The notes under the pieces are model-generated. The model had not been told where the DNA came from and did no database searches. It saw nothing but the letters and a program-made list of their open reading frames with translations. A program made the translations under genes and the position numbers. Below are positions 23,606 to 23,606 of a stretch of DNA of 23,606 nt, one piece after another; the first letter of the stretch is position 1; every line of letters starts with the position of its first letter. Source of the DNA: Deltaproteobacteria bacterium (GTDB taxonomy: Bacteria; Desulfobacterota; GWC2-55-46; DRQE01); contig DRQE01000135.1 of assembly GCA_011371515.1 (NCBI GenBank), forward strand, positions 1 through 23,606, written 5' to 3'.

Positions 23606-23606
23606 C

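Noticed and set aside
1..23606. Mobile elements, CRISPR repeats, tRNA or rRNA genes
   Set aside because: No transposase or integrase motifs, regularly spaced repeats, or tRNA/rRNA-like sequences were recognised; coding genes fill nearly all of the window.

Overview
The window reads as an ordinary, gene-dense stretch of chromosome from a Gram-negative bacterium. LptA, LptB, LptC and KdsC imply an outer membrane with Kdo-containing LPS. Heavy use of AGA/AGG for arginine and ATA for isoleucine, a GH57 glucan enzyme, and the gene order kdsC-lptC-lptA-lptB-rpoN-hpf-ptsN-hprK-rapZ-EIIA suggest a thermophilic or thermophile-related lineage of the Nitrospirota/Desulfobacterota type. That placement is inference from gene order and codon style, not a search. 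I see no mobile element, CRISPR array, rRNA or tRNA. No stretch longer than about 80 bases lacks a gene: the two longest gaps are 12073-12148 and 21814-21886, and each holds a good promoter.

Layout. One gene at the left edge runs on the + strand: an NtrC-type sigma-54 activator (40-1440). The other 24 complete genes all run on the - strand, often overlapping by 1-23 bases. In transcription order (right to left) they form four blocks. (1) 23588-18126: the end of an unseen upstream gene, then nrnA, truB, rpsO, pnp and an M16 peptidase, i.e. RNA turnover and translation functions, with an internal promoter before rpsO. (2) 18104-17424: an OmpR-type response regulator with no kinase beside it, followed by a weak terminator-like hairpin. 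(3) 17361-12149: glcD, glcF, a GH57 glucan enzyme and kdsC, tightly coupled. (4) 12072-1453: lptC, lptA, lptB, rpoN, hpf, ptsN, hprK, rapZ, a mannose-family EIIA, a mannose-family EIIB, ptsH, ptsI, a TIGR04282/DUF2064 glycosyltransferase-like gene and a patatin-like phospholipase. This 14-gene run starts just after a near-consensus sigma-70 promoter with a perfect TATAAT.

How the genes fit together. Block 4 joins LPS transport, sigma-54, ribosome hibernation and a phosphotransferase system that has EI, HPr, HPr kinase, two EIIAs and one EIIB but no membrane EIIC/EIID here. That pattern points to a regulatory PTS rather than a sugar-uptake one. RapZ in the same run offers a possible link between PTS state and amino-sugar/envelope precursor supply. 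The sigma-54 factor and a sigma-54 activator lie about 8 kb apart.

The most interesting signals are this envelope-PTS-sigma-54 super-operon, the two unannotated genes at its tail, and the GH57 enzyme wedged between an oxidase pair and kdsC. I found no clearly new system; each gene belongs to a recognisable family.
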